A stretch of 5,693 bases of DNA, from positions 1-5,693 of the forward strand of contig CAIQIL010000667.1 in the NCBI GenBank assembly GCA_903871865.1. The letters run 5' to 3'. Each line of letters starts with the position of its first letter. The stretch's first letter is position 1. Both the position numbers and the translations under genes were made by a program. Below the pieces are notes generated by a model. The model searched no databases. It was not told the origin of the DNA and saw nothing but the letters and a program-made list of their open reading frames with translations. This DNA comes from an uncultured Burkholderiales bacterium. Its GTDB lineage: Bacteria; Pseudomonadota; Gammaproteobacteria; Burkholderiales; Burkholderiaceae_C. Of this stretch, positions 5,438-5,693 are shown one piece after another.

Positions 5438-5693
5438 GTGGACACCTTCATTCAGCAACTGATCAACGGCCTGGTGCTGGGCAGCATGTACGCCCTGGTG
5501 GCGCTCGGCTACACCATGGTCTACGGCATCATCAACCTCATCAACTTCGCCCATGGCGAGGTGCTGATGGTGGGCGCGCTGGTGAGCTGGACGGTGGTCA
5601 CGGCCCTGGGCGACACCGGCTGGCCGGGCTGGGTGCTGCTGAGCATCTCGCTGGTGGCGGCGGTGCTGGTGTGCATGGCGCTGAACGTGGCCA
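5438..5693 (+). CDS. livH: Branched-chain amino acid ABC transporter permease LivH, N-terminal fragment
   Basis: From the GTG at 5438, 85 codons stay open to the right edge. The protein starts (V/M)DTFIQQLINGLVLGSMYALVALGYTMVYGIINLINFAHGE, the very conserved N-terminus of LivH-type inner-membrane permeases; NFAHGE (36-41) is the family hallmark. Hydrophobic stretches at about 11-33, 43-57 and 65-83 are the first membrane segments. LivH normally pairs with LivM, the ATPases LivG and LivF, and a periplasmic binding protein to import leucine, isoleucine and valine. Close relatives in Burkholderiales also take up amides, urea or aromatic acids, so the substrate is not certain. The rest of the operon would lie to the right. 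The start is GTG with only a weak GAGAA-like ribosome site (5430-5434), 14 bases after a terminator T-run. Confidence 0.93.
   Translation, partial: MDTFIQQLINGLVLGSMYALVALGYTMVYGIINLINFAHGEVLMVGALVSWTVVTALGDTGWPGWVLLSISLVAAVLVCMALNVA

Overview
The window is a high-GC bacterial chromosome segment. Its codon use, GGAG-type ribosome sites and protein sequences look like those of Burkholderiales, most likely the Comamonadaceae (Acidovorax/Hydrogenophaga-like). That placement is by resemblance only, with no search behind it. There is no mobile element, CRISPR array, tRNA or rRNA, and most of the DNA is ordinary chromosomal coding sequence.

Layout: the left half is transcribed leftward and the right half rightward, from a divergent intergenic region at about 3282-3399. 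Leftward, from the centre out, lie a 79-residue S4-domain RNA-binding protein of the YbcJ/RlbA type, a class I SAM-dependent methyltransferase, and a 554-residue AMP-forming acyl-CoA synthetase that ends in a strong intrinsic terminator. Beyond the terminator is the start of a GAF-domain protein, cut off by the window edge. Rightward lie a small lysine/alanine-tailed, DNA-binding-like protein, an ALDH3-type aldehyde dehydrogenase, and, after an intrinsic terminator, the start of a branched-chain amino acid ABC permease (livH) cut off by the right edge.

How the genes may work together: the aldehyde dehydrogenase (aldehyde to acid) and the acyl-CoA synthetase (acid to acyl-CoA) could act one after the other in catabolism of fatty or aromatic aldehydes. 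They are on opposite strands and separated by three genes, so this is only an inference. The S4 protein, the methyltransferase and the synthetase may share transcripts, but their gaps of 78-96 bases hold hairpins and give no proof of an operon.

The least ordinary item is the small protein at 3400-3816. It has a predicted ribbon-helix-helix-like core joined to a histone H1-like tail of KAPAK/KAAAK pentads, and a perfect CACAAT/ATTGTG inverted repeat lies just upstream. It is a candidate nucleoid-associated or DNA-binding protein. The second item worth attention is an intrinsic terminator only 14 bases before the livH GTG, which leaves almost no room for a promoter downstream of it.
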